Assembly (NCBI GenBank): GCA_016713785.1
Contig: JADJOM010000001.1
Location: 919,061-983,060, forward strand
DNA from: Gemmatimonadota bacterium
GTDB lineage: Bacteria; Gemmatimonadota; Gemmatimonadetes; Gemmatimonadales; GWC2-71-9
DNA length: 64,000 nucleotides
Direction: 5' to 3'
Numbering within the stretch: position 1 is the stretch's first letter; the number at the start of each line of letters is the position of its first letter. A program made the translations under genes and the position numbers. Shown in pieces: positions 9,133 through 17,753 of this stretch. The notes under the pieces are model-generated. The model did not search any database and had not been told where the DNA came from. It saw only the letters and a list, made by a program, of their open reading frames with translations.

Positions 9133-9609
9133 TCACCGGGGCGGCGACCGAGACTCCTCGTCCGCGGGCGGCTGCAGGGTGAGGTGCAGCGCGGTCAGGG
9201 CCTGGAACAACTCGCGCACGAACACCAGCATCGCGCCCACCAGGCTGAGCAGGCTGGCGACGAACAGGAGCGCGGCCGCCAGCGCCACGTTCCAGCCCAG
9301 CAGCAGGCCGAGGAAGAGCACCGCGATCAGCACGCCGATCATCGCGACGGACGAGGCGCCGAGGGCCACGGCCAGCCGGATCAGCCGGGCGCGGTGCGCG
9401 AGGATCGCGAGCTGGGCGTCGAGGCCGGCTCGCTCCTCCGCGTGCGCCGCGCGCCGCTCCGCCGCGAGGATGCGGGTGCGGTCCACGATCCGGCCCAGTC
9501 GCGCGGTGAGGGTAAGCAGCAGCAGGCCCACGCCGGAGATCAGCACCACGGGGGCGATGGCCCCCTGGATGATGCGGAGGATGTCGGCGGGGGCAAACGG
9601 TGACAGCAT
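9133..9609 (-). CDS. DUF2721 family membrane protein
   Basis: 158 aa with three TM helices: about residues 12-35, 83-105 and 108-130. Between the first two is a charged cytoplasmic stretch (ARLGRIVDRTRILAAERR) typical of DUF2721. Function unknown. The start is ATG 9609 (MLSPFAPADILRIIQ). Confidence 0.75.
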   Translation of the reverse strand: MLSPFAPADILRIIQGAIAPVVLISGVGLLLLTLTARLGRIVDRTRILAAERRAAHAEERAGLDAQLAILAHRARLIRLAVALGASSVAMIGVLIAVLFLGLLLGWNVALAAALLFVASLLSLVGAMLVFVRELFQALTALHLTLQPPADEESRSPPR

Positions 9610-9690
9610 GATCGGGGGCTCCCGTGCGGGCGGCGGACAGGCGGCGCGGCTGCGCCCAAAGTTAGCCGGTCCGCTGCGGCCTCGCGGCCG

Positions 9691-10704
9691 TCACTCCCGG
9701 CGCCGCCCCAGCGCGAACCAGGCGGCCACCACGGTGAACAGCGCCAGTGCCGCCACCACCCGCGCAAAGCCGCTGCCATGCGCCGCGAAGGGGATCCCCC
9801 CGACGTTCATCCCGAAGAGCCCCGCCACGAGGTTGATCGGCAGCGCCAGCACCGTCACCACGGTCAGCACGAACAGCGTCCGGCTGGTCTCCTCTCCGAC
9901 CAGGGCGCCCAGTTCCTCTTGCAGCAACTTGACCCGCTCCACCAGGGTGCCGGCGTCCGCCACCGCCACCGAGAACTCCTCGGCGGACTCCCGCAGGTCC
10001 TGCACGTCCTCGCCTCCGATCCAGCCGGGCGGCCGGCTCAGCAGGCGGAACAGCGAGGCCGGCTCGGGCGCCAGCAGGCGCTGCAGCCGCACCAGGGTGC
10101 GGCGGAGCGTCCCGAGCTCCCGCCGGCTGGTGGCCACCCGGTCGGCCAGCAGCTTGTCCTCGATCGCGTCCACCTTGACCGTGGTGGCGCGGACGATGTC
10201 GGCGAGCACGTTGGCCTGGTGGTGCAGCAGCTGGGCCAGCATCTCCGCGGGAGACCGGAACGGCGCCCCACCCCGCACCGCGTTCCGGAGCAGGTCCACC
10301 GAACGCACGGGGCGGAGCCGCGCGGTCACCAGCAGCCGCGGCTCCAGGCAGAGGTGGACCGTCGAGACGCTTTCGGGGTCGAAGGTGAAGTCGAACAGCA
10401 CGTCGTGGATCACCGCGACCAGCGCGTCCCCGTCCTGCTCCAGGCGAGTGGAACTGGTCGGCGCCGTGATGGCCTGGTAGAACGCCTCCGGCAGCGACAG
10501 GTGCCGCCGCATCCAGCGTTCCGAGGCGGCATTGGAGAGGGAGAAGTGAAGCCAGAAGAAGCGTTCCGGGGGTCCGGTGGCCGGATCGAGGAGCGCCGCA
10601 AGCTGCTCGGCGTCCACCATGGCCGCGCCCTGGCCCGCGCCGAACTGGTAGGCGCATACCAGACCGTGCTTGTCGGAACCGTAGCTGGTTTCGGGAACGT
10701 CCAC
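9691..10704 (-). CDS. CorA/ZntB-type divalent metal ion transporter
   Basis: 337 aa. The cytoplasmic alpha/beta domain (residues about 1-240) has a long helix with the MLAQLLHHQANVLADIV region. Two C-terminal TM helices follow. The first ends in the selectivity motif GMNVGG, the GMN signature of the CorA superfamily. It moves Mg2+, Co2+ or Zn2+ across the inner membrane as a pentamer. WLHFSLSNAASERW near residue 47 is reminiscent of ZntB. The start is GTG 10704 (V-D-V-P-E-T); the next ATG inside would remove conserved sequence. Confidence 0.88.
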   Translation of the reverse strand: MDVPETSYGSDKHGLVCAYQFGAGQGAAMVDAEQLAALLDPATGPPERFFWLHFSLSNAASERWMRRHLSLPEAFYQAITAPTSSTRLEQDGDALVAVIHDVLFDFTFDPESVSTVHLCLEPRLLVTARLRPVRSVDLLRNAVRGGAPFRSPAEMLAQLLHHQANVLADIVRATTVKVDAIEDKLLADRVATSRRELGTLRRTLVRLQRLLAPEPASLFRLLSRPPGWIGGEDVQDLRESAEEFSVAVADAGTLVERVKLLQEELGALVGEETSRTLFVLTVVTVLALPINLVAGLFGMNVGGIPFAAHGSGFARVVAALALFTVVAAWFALGRRRE

Positions 10705-10826
10705 GCGCGCCCCTGGTGGAGCACCGGCAGCGGAAGTGGGCAGGCGTGCGCCGGAGGGCCGTCCTGCAGCCACCCGGCGCGGCAAGGGACCCGACGGACG
10801 ACAGGGGCCTGGCGGGCCCCTGAGGA

Positions 10827-11120
10827 TCAGGCCGAGTGCAGCAGCGCGAGCGAGCGCCGGTGCGCCGGGCCGCGCTGGACGTGCCGGTCTTCCCGGCGGG
10901 TCCGCAGGCCGACCCAGCTTCCCGTGCGCGGTCCGCTGCCGCGGAACTCGAAGTGCGCGGGGTGCAGCACCCGCTCCGTGAAGCGGACCGCGGCGCCGTC
11001 ATGGACGATGCGCGCGGCCGTCAGCTGGCCGGCCAGCGCGGCGGCGGTGTACCACCGCCCGGGCGTGACCATTGGGTAGGCAGTCGCGTAGGCGGGCTTC
11101 AGCTGGGCTTCGCGGAGCAT
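10827..11120 (-). CDS. Hypothetical protein, 97 aa
   Basis: It begins MLREAQLKPAYATAYPMVTP and contains an HFEFRGSGPRTG segment; the end is rich in Arg and His. No signal peptide or TM. The ATG at 11120 has a CAGGAGTGGAGC Shine-Dalgarno-like stretch just upstream. Family unknown. Confidence 0.55.
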   Translation of the reverse strand: MLREAQLKPAYATAYPMVTPGRWYTAAALAGQLTAARIVHDGAAVRFTERVLHPAHFEFRGSGPRTGSWVGLRTRREDRHVQRGPAHRRSLALLHSA

Positions 11121-11220
11121 GCTCCACTCCTGAGGGAAGGGAGGAAACGCACCGAAGGGTAGCCGCGCGGCGGGCAACGCGGCGTGAGGTATGTGTGAAG
11201 CTACGATTCGATTGGGGGGT

Positions 11221-11249
11221 GGTCAGGTCCCGGATGTAACGGTCAGGTC
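11221..11249. promoter_or_regulatory. Pair of 9-bp direct repeats one 20-bp period apart
   Basis: GGTCAGGTC occurs at 11221-11229 and again at 11241-11249, i.e. on the same face of the helix. They lie about 100 bp upstream of the 97-aa gene and downstream of the DUF2214 gene. This could be an operator or activator site; no partner is known. Confidence 0.3.
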
Positions 11250-11288
11250 AAGAGGGGCGGTACAGGTTGGTTGGTCCAGCCCTGAACA

Positions 11289-11738
11289 TCAGAAATCGAA
11301 CCCCCGCGCCATGGCGGTGGCCACGAAGACCAGCACCACGATCAGCGCCACCTGCACCCGCCCGGTGGTGGCCCACTGGGCCGCCTTGCGGGTGTCCAGC
11401 GGGGTGCCGCGCTTGAGCGCGATGCGCCACAGCGTGAGGCCCACCATCGGGCCCAGCTCGAGCAGGAACACCAGGGTGAAGAGCCCGAGCTTGAGCCAGA
11501 AGATCCGGCCGCCGAAGTAGTAGTCCACCGGCTTCTCCAGGCCGAGCAGCAGCCGTGGCAGGCCGGTGCCGAGCCACAGGAGCGCCGCCACCCCCCACCA
11601 GGCGTCGGCCCGGAGCGCGCGGCGGACGCACGCGGGATCCGGGGCGCCGGCGAGCGCCCGCGAGCGGACCCAGATGGCGCCCAGCCCGATCCCGAGCCCG
11701 AGCAGGTGCAGCGAGGCGAGCAGCCAGCGGAGCAGCAT
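11289..11738 (-). CDS. DUF2214-type membrane protein
   Basis: 149 aa with four hydrophobic helices, including WLLASLHLLGLGIGLGAIW at the N-terminus and VALIVVLVFVATAMARGF at the C-terminus. The spacing of LH, R and W residues resembles DUF2214 (CopD-like integral membrane) proteins. Function unknown. Its ATG overlaps the stop region of the upstream gene by one base, so the two are likely co-transcribed. Confidence 0.65.
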   Translation of the reverse strand: MLLRWLLASLHLLGLGIGLGAIWVRSRALAGAPDPACVRRALRADAWWGVAALLWLGTGLPRLLLGLEKPVDYYFGGRIFWLKLGLFTLVFLLELGPMVGLTLWRIALKRGTPLDTRKAAQWATTGRVQVALIVVLVFVATAMARGFDF

Positions 11739-12182
11739 CAGGCGAGCGCCGTGCCGGGGATGGAGACGCCGTGCCGCCGCAGCACCGGCAGCAGGGCCGG
11801 CGCCACCCGCATGGTGGTGATGCCCGCTAGGTCGATGTCATGCCACCGGCCCCACAGGAACGAGCGCTCCGCCTCGTAGCGCACCCGGTTCCACGGCACC
11901 AGCACGGGGGGGCGGCCCAGCCGGAAGAGGCGCATGGGGTGAGGTAGAGCCCCTTCGGGGTGGCCACGAGCGTGGTCACGCGGTTCTCGTTCACCCGGCG
12001 GAACCCGTACACCATGCCCCGCAGCCGCTCCCCTGCGGCTCCTCGCCGCCCGGGTACTCCGCGGCGAGCGCCGGCCAGCCGGTGAGGTGCGCCAGCAGCG
12101 ACGTGACCGCGACCCAGAAGCCGGCGAAGAGCAGCAGCGCCAGCGGCACCGCCACCACCGGCGCGAGCTGTTCGGGGCTCAC
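11738..12182 (-). pseudogene. Small membrane-anchored protein gene broken by two single-base deletions
   Basis: Three reading-frame segments join into one protein of about 149 aa. The first (GTG 12182) holds an N-terminal TM helix (VVAVPLALLLFAGFWVAV). The middle has YGFRRVNENRVTTLVATPKG. The last runs RLFRLGRPPVLVPWNRVRYE to the stop at 11738. One C appears missing in the run at 12030-12033 and one G in the run at 11936-11939. Both are homopolymers, so read error is likely. The soluble half looks like a small PH-like beta domain. The GTG overlaps the upstream stop by 4 bases (GTGA). Confidence 0.65.
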
Positions 12183-12448
12183 TTGCGCCGCACCGAGGCC
12201 CCCTTGGGCCAGTAGGCAAAGGTCGGCTCGGAGCAGGTGCCCTCGAGGTCGGCCACCCGGTCCCGCAGGAACGCCTGCGCGTCGGCCACGCCGGCGTTGT
12301 AGGCCGACGGGCCGATCTCCTTGAGGAAGAACTCCAGCAGCGCGATCGCCTGCAGGTCGCTGGCCTCGAGCTCGAGGCCTTCCCGGCAGAAGCGCCGGAT
12401 CGAGGTGAGCGCCTGCTTCCGATCGTCGTGGGACAGCGTCACGGCCAT
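12179..12448 (-). CDS. DUF2164 domain protein
   Basis: 89 aa, cytoplasmic. It has the compact helical pattern of DUF2164: RRFCREGLELEASDLQAIAL, then LEFFLKEIGPSAYNAGVADA. Function unknown. The start is ATG 12448. Its stop overlaps the next gene's GTG by 4 bases. Confidence 0.75.
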   Translation of the reverse strand: MAVTLSHDDRKQALTSIRRFCREGLELEASDLQAIALLEFFLKEIGPSAYNAGVADAQAFLRDRVADLEGTCSEPTFAYWPKGASVRRK

Positions 12449-12470
12449 CTGGGTCTCCGTGGCGACACGG

Positions 12471-12740
12471 TTACGCGGTGGGTGCGCCGGGGAGCCGGCC
12501 CCCGTCGGCATGCCGCGCCAGCAGCCGCTCGGTGAAGTCGAGGCGCTCATGCACCTCGGCCAGTTCCTGGCGGAGCGCATCGACCTCGCCCCGCAACTCG
12601 TCGATCGCGGCGCCGTCGCCCCCGTCGCCGGCCCGCAGCTTGAGCTCCTCGATGCGGAGCCGCTGCACCTTCTGCATGCCGTTGAACCCGATCACCAGCA
12701 GGGGGATCGCCAGCGCGAAGAGCGGGATCAGGATGCCCAT
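12471..12740 (-). CDS. Small membrane-anchored coiled-coil protein
   Basis: 89 aa. One N-terminal TM helix (MGILIPLFALAIPLLVIGF) is followed by a heptad-rich segment (residues about 24-75, with IDELRGEVDALRQELAEVHE). The layout resembles PspB-like membrane-anchored coiled coils, but I see no sequence match that would justify the name. The start is ATG 12740, preceded by GGGAGG. Confidence 0.65.
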   Translation of the reverse strand: MGILIPLFALAIPLLVIGFNGMQKVQRLRIEELKLRAGDGGDGAAIDELRGEVDALRQELAEVHERLDFTERLLARHADGGRLPGAPTA

Positions 12741-12763
12741 GGGATCCTCCCTGGACCGTGGGG

Positions 12764-13243
12764 TCAGTCGCCCGCGGCGTCGGCGAGCGAGGCGAGGTCC
12801 GCCTGGTCGGTGAAGGCGAGCGACTCGGAGTTGACGCAGTGCCGCTGGCCGGTGGGCCATGGGCCGTCCGCGAAGACGTGGCCCAGGTGCGCGCCGCAGC
12901 GGGCACAGAGGATCTCGGTGCGGACCATGCCGTGGCTCCGGTCGGTGTGCTCGCGCACGTTCTCCGGCGCCACCGGCTGGAAGAAGCTGGGCCACCCCGT
13001 GCCCGACTCGAACTTGGCGTCGGCGCCGAACAGCGGCAGCCGGCAGCAGACACAGCTGTAGGTGCCGGCGCGGTGGTTGTCGAGCAGCGTGCCGCAGAAG
13101 GGGCGCTCGGTGCCCTTCCCGCGCGCCACCTGGAACTGCGCGGGGGTGAGCTGCGCCCGCCATTCGGCGTCGGTCTTCACCACCGGCGCCAGCTCCACCG
13201 GCCCGACCAGCTCGCCCTTCCGGTTGTACACCCGTAGCCGCAC
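12764..13243 (-). CDS. msrB: Peptide methionine (R)-S-oxide reductase MsrB
   Basis: About 159 aa. It reduces methionine-R-sulfoxide in oxidised proteins. FCGTLLDNHRAGTYSCVCC and CARCGAHLGHVF provide two CxxC pairs that bind structural zinc. FESGTGWPSF is the substrate-pocket signature. The catalytic cysteine is in RHCVNSESL near the C-terminus. No signal peptide is seen, so it should be cytoplasmic. The start is set at GTG 13243 (V-R-L-R-V-Y); the true start could be a few codons away. Confidence 0.93.
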   Translation of the reverse strand: MRLRVYNRKGELVGPVELAPVVKTDAEWRAQLTPAQFQVARGKGTERPFCGTLLDNHRAGTYSCVCCRLPLFGADAKFESGTGWPSFFQPVAPENVREHTDRSHGMVRTEILCARCGAHLGHVFADGPWPTGQRHCVNSESLAFTDQADLASLADAAGD

Positions 13244-13311
13244 CCGGCCTCCCGATCGGTGATGCCCAACGATGCCGCGGCCAGGCGGCGGGGACAAGGC
13301 GCCTCCGCGGC

Positions 13312-13881
13312 TCAGCCGGCGATGCGCGCCCGCGCCTCGAGCGCCGCCACCCGCTCCTCCAGCAGCTCCCACAGCGGCTGCGGGGCGCGACCCCGGAAGG
13401 CGTCGGACAGCGACCGGTAGTACCAGAGCGTCCCCTCGCGCCCGCCGGCGAAGCGGGCCCACACCGCCTCGCCCAGCTGGGTGTAGTCGCGGAGGATCGC
13501 GCCCACGTTGTGCACCTTGTCGGCGATCGACACCAGCAGCGCCGGGGCCGGCTTGTGGGGAATGGAGGCAAGATAGGCCTCCTTCCGCTGCCGCCACGGC
13601 GGCTTGGGGGTGACCTCCGCGTCGGTGCAGGCCGCGACGATGTCGGCCACGCCATCGCCGAAGCGGGCCCGGATCCGGTCGAGCATCGGGCGGCCGCCCT
13701 GGTCCTCGACCGCATCGTGCAGCAGCGCCGCGATGGCGGCATCCTCGTCGCCGCCGGCCTCGAGCACCAGCGCCGAGACCGAGAGCAGGTGCGCGATGTA
13801 CGGGACGGCGGTGCCCTTGCGGAGCTGGCTGCCGTGGAGTTCGCTCGCAAAGGCGAGCGCGGCCGAATACCTGGGTCCCAC
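13312..13881 (-). CDS. HD-domain hydrolase, MESH1/SpoT-like
   Basis: About 189 aa, a single HD domain. H in FASELHGSQLRKG, then YIAHLLSVS, then the HDxxED motif LLHDAVED and later SIADKVHNV match the metal-binding pattern of small (p)ppGpp hydrolase-like proteins, with no synthetase domain. It probably cleaves a nucleotide phosphate, perhaps ppGpp. GTG 13881 is chosen because a GAGGGAGG Shine-Dalgarno lies at proper distance; GTG 13887 is an alternative. Confidence 0.82.
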   Translation of the reverse strand: MGPRYSAALAFASELHGSQLRKGTAVPYIAHLLSVSALVLEAGGDEDAAIAALLHDAVEDQGGRPMLDRIRARFGDGVADIVAACTDAEVTPKPPWRQRKEAYLASIPHKPAPALLVSIADKVHNVGAILRDYTQLGEAVWARFAGGREGTLWYYRSLSDAFRGRAPQPLWELLEERVAALEARARIAG

Positions 13882-13892
13882 CGCCACCTCCC

Positions 13893-14258
13893 TCAGCGCG
13901 CCATGAACACGTCGACCAGCTCGCCCCGGATCCCGGTGGTCTCCCGGGTGCCGCGCCGGGTGAGCTGGGCCAGCCCGAACTCCTCCTCGTCCTCGTCGTA
14001 GAAGACGATGGTGCCCTCCGGCTCCTGCGCCACCACCCAGTATTCCCGCACCTCCGGCTCGCCGGAGGTGATGAGGATCGACGCGTCGCGCAGCTCGAAC
14101 TCGGCCTGTTCCGGCGGCACCAGCGCCCGGCGCAGCGCCGCCAGCTCCGCGCGCGCCCGCTGGGTCGACCAGCGCATCCCGAGCGACCGCGACGCCGCCG
14201 GGTCGTCGTGGGCCGCGAGATCGGCCGCCACCACCGCCGCCACCTGGTCGTCGGTCAT
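13893..14258 (-). CDS. Hypothetical protein, 121 aa
   Basis: It starts MTDDQVAAVVAADLAAHD and contains EYWVVAQEPEGTIVFYDEDEEEFG, a beta-rich acidic segment. The C-terminus has GELVDVFMAR. No TM or signal peptide. Its ATG overlaps the stop of the upstream gene by 4 bases, so the pair is translationally coupled. Family not recognised. Confidence 0.65.
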   Translation of the reverse strand: MTDDQVAAVVAADLAAHDDPAASRSLGMRWSTQRARAELAALRRALVPPEQAEFELRDASILITSGEPEVREYWVVAQEPEGTIVFYDEDEEEFGLAQLTRRGTRETTGIRGELVDVFMAR

Positions 14259-14671
14259 CCGGCGTGCCGGGGCTGCGACAGTCCATCCCACTCCGCCGAG
14301 CCCGGCTCGGCCCGCAGCCAGCGGACCGCGGCCTCCTCATCCACGAACACCGACGCCGTCAGGCCGCGATTGACCACGACGTTCTCCCAGAACTGGCCGT
14401 CGGGCAACGCGCCGGGCGCGCAGACCACGGCCACCCGCCCCACCCTCGGCGCCTGCGCGGCGATGAACTCCGCCGCCCGGAAGGTGTCCATGGTGCCCAG
14501 ACGGTACTCGAGCTCCTGCTCCAGGCAGAGCACCCGGGTCACCCCGTGCTCCACGCACGCCGCGATGACCGCGAGCCCGTATCGTTCCACCTCGGCCAGG
14601 CTCCCGTCGAACCCGGAGGCCTGGACCACGAGGGTATCCCCCTCGACCTGCATGGTGTGGCGGATGGCCAC
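14255..14671 (-). CDS. Small alpha/beta protein, possibly SpoIIAA/STAS-like
   Basis: 138 aa. Alternating hydrophobic strands and helices (LVVQASGFDGSLAEVERYG, VTRVLCLEQELEYRLG, VGRVAVVCAPGALP) suggest a SpoIIAA/STAS-like fold, by pattern only. The start is GTG 14671 with AAGGG upstream. It overlaps the next gene by 4 bases. Confidence 0.55.
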   Translation of the reverse strand: MAIRHTMQVEGDTLVVQASGFDGSLAEVERYGLAVIAACVEHGVTRVLCLEQELEYRLGTMDTFRAAEFIAAQAPRVGRVAVVCAPGALPDGQFWENVVVNRGLTASVFVDEEAAVRWLRAEPGSAEWDGLSQPRHAG

Positions 14672-14769
14672 GCGGTGTCCCTTCGATCGGCTGGCGGCGC
14701 GAGGGCGGTCCCGGCGGCGCCTGGTGGTGAGGGACCGGGAAGTTACCGTGCGGCGGGGCGGGGGTCTAC

Positions 14770-16008
14770 TCAGGAGCCACCCAGCTCCGCGGCCAGCGCC
14801 GCGAGCAGGGCATCCACATCGGCGGCGGTGTTGAAGAGGTGGGTGGAGATGCGCTGGCCGTTGAACCAGCCGCCGGGCACCACCTTCACCATCACCTGGT
14901 GACGCTGCAGCAGCGCCTGGGAGAGGCGGTGGGCCTCGACCTCGGGCGGCAGCCGGTAGCTCAGCAGCGGCGCGGCCTGCGCTCCCTCCGGCGCCCCCAC
15001 GACCGTGACGCGCGGCAGCCGTGCGAGGCCGGCGCGCACCCGCTCGCGCAGCGCCAGGTTGTGCGCCTCGATCGCCGGGAGGCCGATCGCGTCGAGGTAG
15101 TCCATCGCCACGCCGAGTCCCAGCACGCTCGGCAGGCTGGTGACCCCGCTCGAGGCGCTGTAGGCGGCGCGCCCGCCCTGCAGCTGGATCGGGTCCACCC
15201 GGCTTCCCAGCTCGGCGCTCAGGTAGAGCAGGCCGGTGCCCTTGGGGCCGAGCATCCACTTGTGGCCGCTGGTGGCGTAGGCATGGCAGCCGAGGGCCTT
15301 CACGTCCACCGCGAGGCCGCCGGCGGCCTGCGCGCCATCCACCACCGCCAGGCAGCCCCGGTCCCGCGCCAGGAGGGAGAGCTCCCGCACCGGCATCCGG
15401 AGCCCCGTGGACGAGAGCAGATGCGAAAACGACAGCACCCGGGTGCGCGGGGTGATCCGCTCCGCGAAGCGGGCCACGAGGACGGTGGGATCGTGCTCCT
15501 CCGGCGCGATCGGGACCACGTCGATGCCCACACCGGCGGTACGTGCCAGGTAGTCCCAGCCGGACCGGCCCCCCGGGTGCTCCTGGTCGGTGGTGAGCAC
15601 CCGGTCGCCGGCGCCGAGGCGGAGCCCCTGCGCCACCTGGTTCATCCCGTCGGTGGTGCAGCGGGTGAGCACGAGTTCATCGGTGGCGCAGCCCAGGAAG
15701 GTGGCGGCGCGGGCGCGGACGGCGTCCATCGCCTGTTCCTGCGCGCCGTAGCCCACGGCGGTCGGGTTGCGTTCGAGGTCGCGCCAGAAGGCCACCGCCT
15801 GCTCCAGGACCGGCCGTGGCGTGGGCCCGAGCGAGCCGGTCTGCAGGTAGTGCAGCCCGGGATCGAACAGGAAGTCGGCCGGATCGGGCGCGAGGCCGCG
15901 CGGCGGGAGCGGACGCCCGGGGGGCAGGGGAAGCACCCCGCCCACCGCGGCACCCGTGAGCGCCTGCAGGAAGGCGCGGCGTGAGGCGCTCACGGCATCG
16001 AGATCCAT
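14770..16008 (-). CDS. Tat-exported class V aminotransferase-fold PLP enzyme
   Basis: 412 aa. The N-terminus has a twin-arginine signal (SASRRAFLQALTGAAVG) and an alanine/proline-rich cleavage region. The body matches the isopenicillin-N epimerase / cysteine desulfurase-like branch: TTDQEHPGGRSGW near the cofactor, AVVDGAQAAGGLAVD with the ring-binding Asp, and SGHKWMLGPKGTG with the PLP lysine. Folded export through Tat fits a cofactor-loaded enzyme. The reaction is unknown; epimerase, lyase or desulfurase are possible. Confidence 0.82.
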   Translation of the reverse strand: MDLDAVSASRRAFLQALTGAAVGGVLPLPPGRPLPPRGLAPDPADFLFDPGLHYLQTGSLGPTPRPVLEQAVAFWRDLERNPTAVGYGAQEQAMDAVRARAATFLGCATDELVLTRCTTDGMNQVAQGLRLGAGDRVLTTDQEHPGGRSGWDYLARTAGVGIDVVPIAPEEHDPTVLVARFAERITPRTRVLSFSHLLSSTGLRMPVRELSLLARDRGCLAVVDGAQAAGGLAVDVKALGCHAYATSGHKWMLGPKGTGLLYLSAELGSRVDPIQLQGGRAAYSASSGVTSLPSVLGLGVAMDYLDAIGLPAIEAHNLALRERVRAGLARLPRVTVVGAPEGAQAAPLLSYRLPPEVEAHRLSQALLQRHQVMVKVVPGGWFNGQRISTHLFNTAADVDALLAALAAELGGS

Positions 16009-16046
16009 GGCGGGGGGACGGGGCGGCCGCGCGGCGGGCCGGGTGA

Positions 16047-16703
16047 CTAGGCCTCCCCGGCCATGAGCTTCGCCGCGTACTCCTCCATGGTGATGGTGCC
16101 GCCCGCCCGCACGGTCTTGCCCGCATCCCGGGGCGGGAGCGCCTCCTGCACCAGGTCGATCCGCTTCCAGGTGGCGTATGGGGTCTCGCAGCCCGTCCGG
16201 GGCACGTAGGGCGAGGCGGCCACCCGCGAGTGTCGGTGCACGTACCGCGAACAGTTCACGAACATCGCGTCGATCGCCACCCGCACGATGAGGTCGGCGC
16301 CGGGATACGCCGCCAGCAGCGGGTCCTCGGCCTGTACCGTGGCCGTGCCCTGCACCCGCAGGCGGTGCGGGGTGTCGAAGGCGATGAACAAGAGGCCCAC
16401 CTTGCCAGTCGCGGCGATGTTCCCGGCCGAGAGGTACATCCCGTTGCCGTCGTAGACCGGAAAGGCCAGCGTCCGCAGGTCCACCACCCGCACGAAGCCG
16501 GGGTCGCCACCCTTGTAGGAGCAGGTCGGCTGACCGGCCGCGTCCACGGTAGACAGGAAGAACATGTCCCGTGACTCGATGAACGCCCGTTCGTCCTCCT
16601 GAACCTCGGCGTGCACGATGGCCTGGGTCATGAGGTCGGCCAGCTTCGTGGCGCCGAAGCGGTCCTGCAGGGCGCGCTGCGCGGGAGAGTAGAAGGAGGT
16701 CAT
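16047..16703 (-). CDS. Pyridoxamine 5'-phosphate oxidase-family flavin-binding protein
   Basis: 218 aa, split-barrel flavin fold. SRDMFFLSTVDAAGQPTCSY and GGDPGFVRVVD form the FMN-binding face. GNIAATGKVGLLFIAF and RLRVQGTATV complete the family pattern. It may use FMN, F420 or haem and probably acts in redox detoxification. The start is ATG 16703 with AGGAGG eight bases upstream. Confidence 0.85.
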   Translation of the reverse strand: MTSFYSPAQRALQDRFGATKLADLMTQAIVHAEVQEDERAFIESRDMFFLSTVDAAGQPTCSYKGGDPGFVRVVDLRTLAFPVYDGNGMYLSAGNIAATGKVGLLFIAFDTPHRLRVQGTATVQAEDPLLAAYPGADLIVRVAIDAMFVNCSRYVHRHSRVAASPYVPRTGCETPYATWKRIDLVQEALPPRDAGKTVRAGGTITMEEYAAKLMAGEA

Positions 16704-16876
16704 GCTCGTCCTGACGCGAGAGGGGTGGCGGATCCGGCGTGGGGCCAGCGCAGGCGACAAACTACTGTGGCGTCGCGGGCCGGGCCAGCGATGCTAGGGC
16801 ATGCCGTCGGGGCGCACCGGCGCCGACGAGGCCGTCTGGGGGAGGAGGCCCCGCAGGCGGACGGTGGGGTCGCCCA

Positions 16877-17290
16877 TCACCCCGGCACCCGCCACGCCGC
16901 GATGAGCTCGTCGGTGGCCGGCCGGGTCTTGATCATTCGCTCGCGGGTGATGGCCACGGTGCCGGGCTTCGCCCCCCTGGGCTTGGAGACGTGGCGGGCC
17001 TCGGTGCAGCTGACCGCCACGGTCCCCGCCGCGCGCGCCTTGCTGTGGTAGGCGGCCACCGAGGCCGCCAGCTCCACGGCCCCCTTCTCCGGCTCCCGGC
17101 CCTCCGGCACCTGGAGCACCACGTGACTTCCCGGCAGGCCATGGATGTGGAACCACAGGTCGCGGGGCCGCGCAAAGCGGAGGCTCAGCTCCTCGTTGGC
17201 CGCGTCGGTCTTGCCGGCGAAGACCCGCCAGTCGCCAGGCAGCAGGTACCGCACCACCCCGGCGGGGGTTGGCACCTCGGGAGTGCTCAT
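16877..17290 (-). CDS. Stand-alone NFACT-R (DUF814) domain protein
   Basis: 137 aa comprising one NFACT RNA-binding domain. Motifs seen are VFAGKTDAANEELSLRFARP, DLWFHIHGLPGSHVVL and HVSKPRGAKPGTV. In RqcH/NEMF this domain binds stalled 60S/50S-tRNA complexes. Here the NFACT-N, HhH and coiled-coil parts are absent. It may act in ribosome rescue or RNA binding. The start is ATG 17290. Confidence 0.85.
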   Translation of the reverse strand: MSTPEVPTPAGVVRYLLPGDWRVFAGKTDAANEELSLRFARPRDLWFHIHGLPGSHVVLQVPEGREPEKGAVELAASVAAYHSKARAAGTVAVSCTEARHVSKPRGAKPGTVAITRERMIKTRPATDELIAAWRVPG

Positions 17291-17311
17291 GGGCCGGTGC
17301 GCGTGGCGGCG

Positions 17312-17629
17312 CTACGACGCACCGATGCTGTCGACGAAGACCAGCGGACCCACCATGCAGGTGCTGGCGTTGTTGGGTGCGTCGCGCAGCACGGCGTGCA
17401 CCTTGAGGCCATCGGTGCGGAATCCCGGGGACAGGTTCACCGGCTCGTAGCGCTGGTCCGGCGCCACCTCGATCACCCAGCATCCGCCCTCCAGCGGGAG
17501 GAGGCGGACGGTGGCGTCGGTGGTCACGACCTGCCCCGGCGGAATCTCCGGGATCATGGGAGGATCCGAGGGGCCGCCGCCGCAGGCAGCCAGCAGCAGC
17601 GACAGGGAGGCAAGGGTTGCGTGGCGCAT
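17312..17629 (-). CDS. Small lipoprotein, unknown
   Basis: 105 aa. The signal peptide ends in lipobox LLAAC followed by GGG. The mature part is a small beta-rich domain with CWVIEVAPDQRYEPVNLSP. Family not recognised. ATG 17629 places the lipobox correctly. Confidence 0.7.
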   Translation of the reverse strand: MRHATLASLSLLLAACGGGPSDPPMIPEIPPGQVVTTDATVRLLPLEGGCWVIEVAPDQRYEPVNLSPGFRTDGLKVHAVLRDAPNNASTCMVGPLVFVDSIGAS

Positions 17630-17753
17630 GGGGCCATCCCGGGTGACGTGAACGGCGACAGGCAGCTTCCTGCACCAAGCTAGCCGTCGTCCCGGCACCG
17701 TCCATGCCCCCGCGGGCGCCTGGTGACCGGCGTCACCCGCGGGATCCGGTCCG

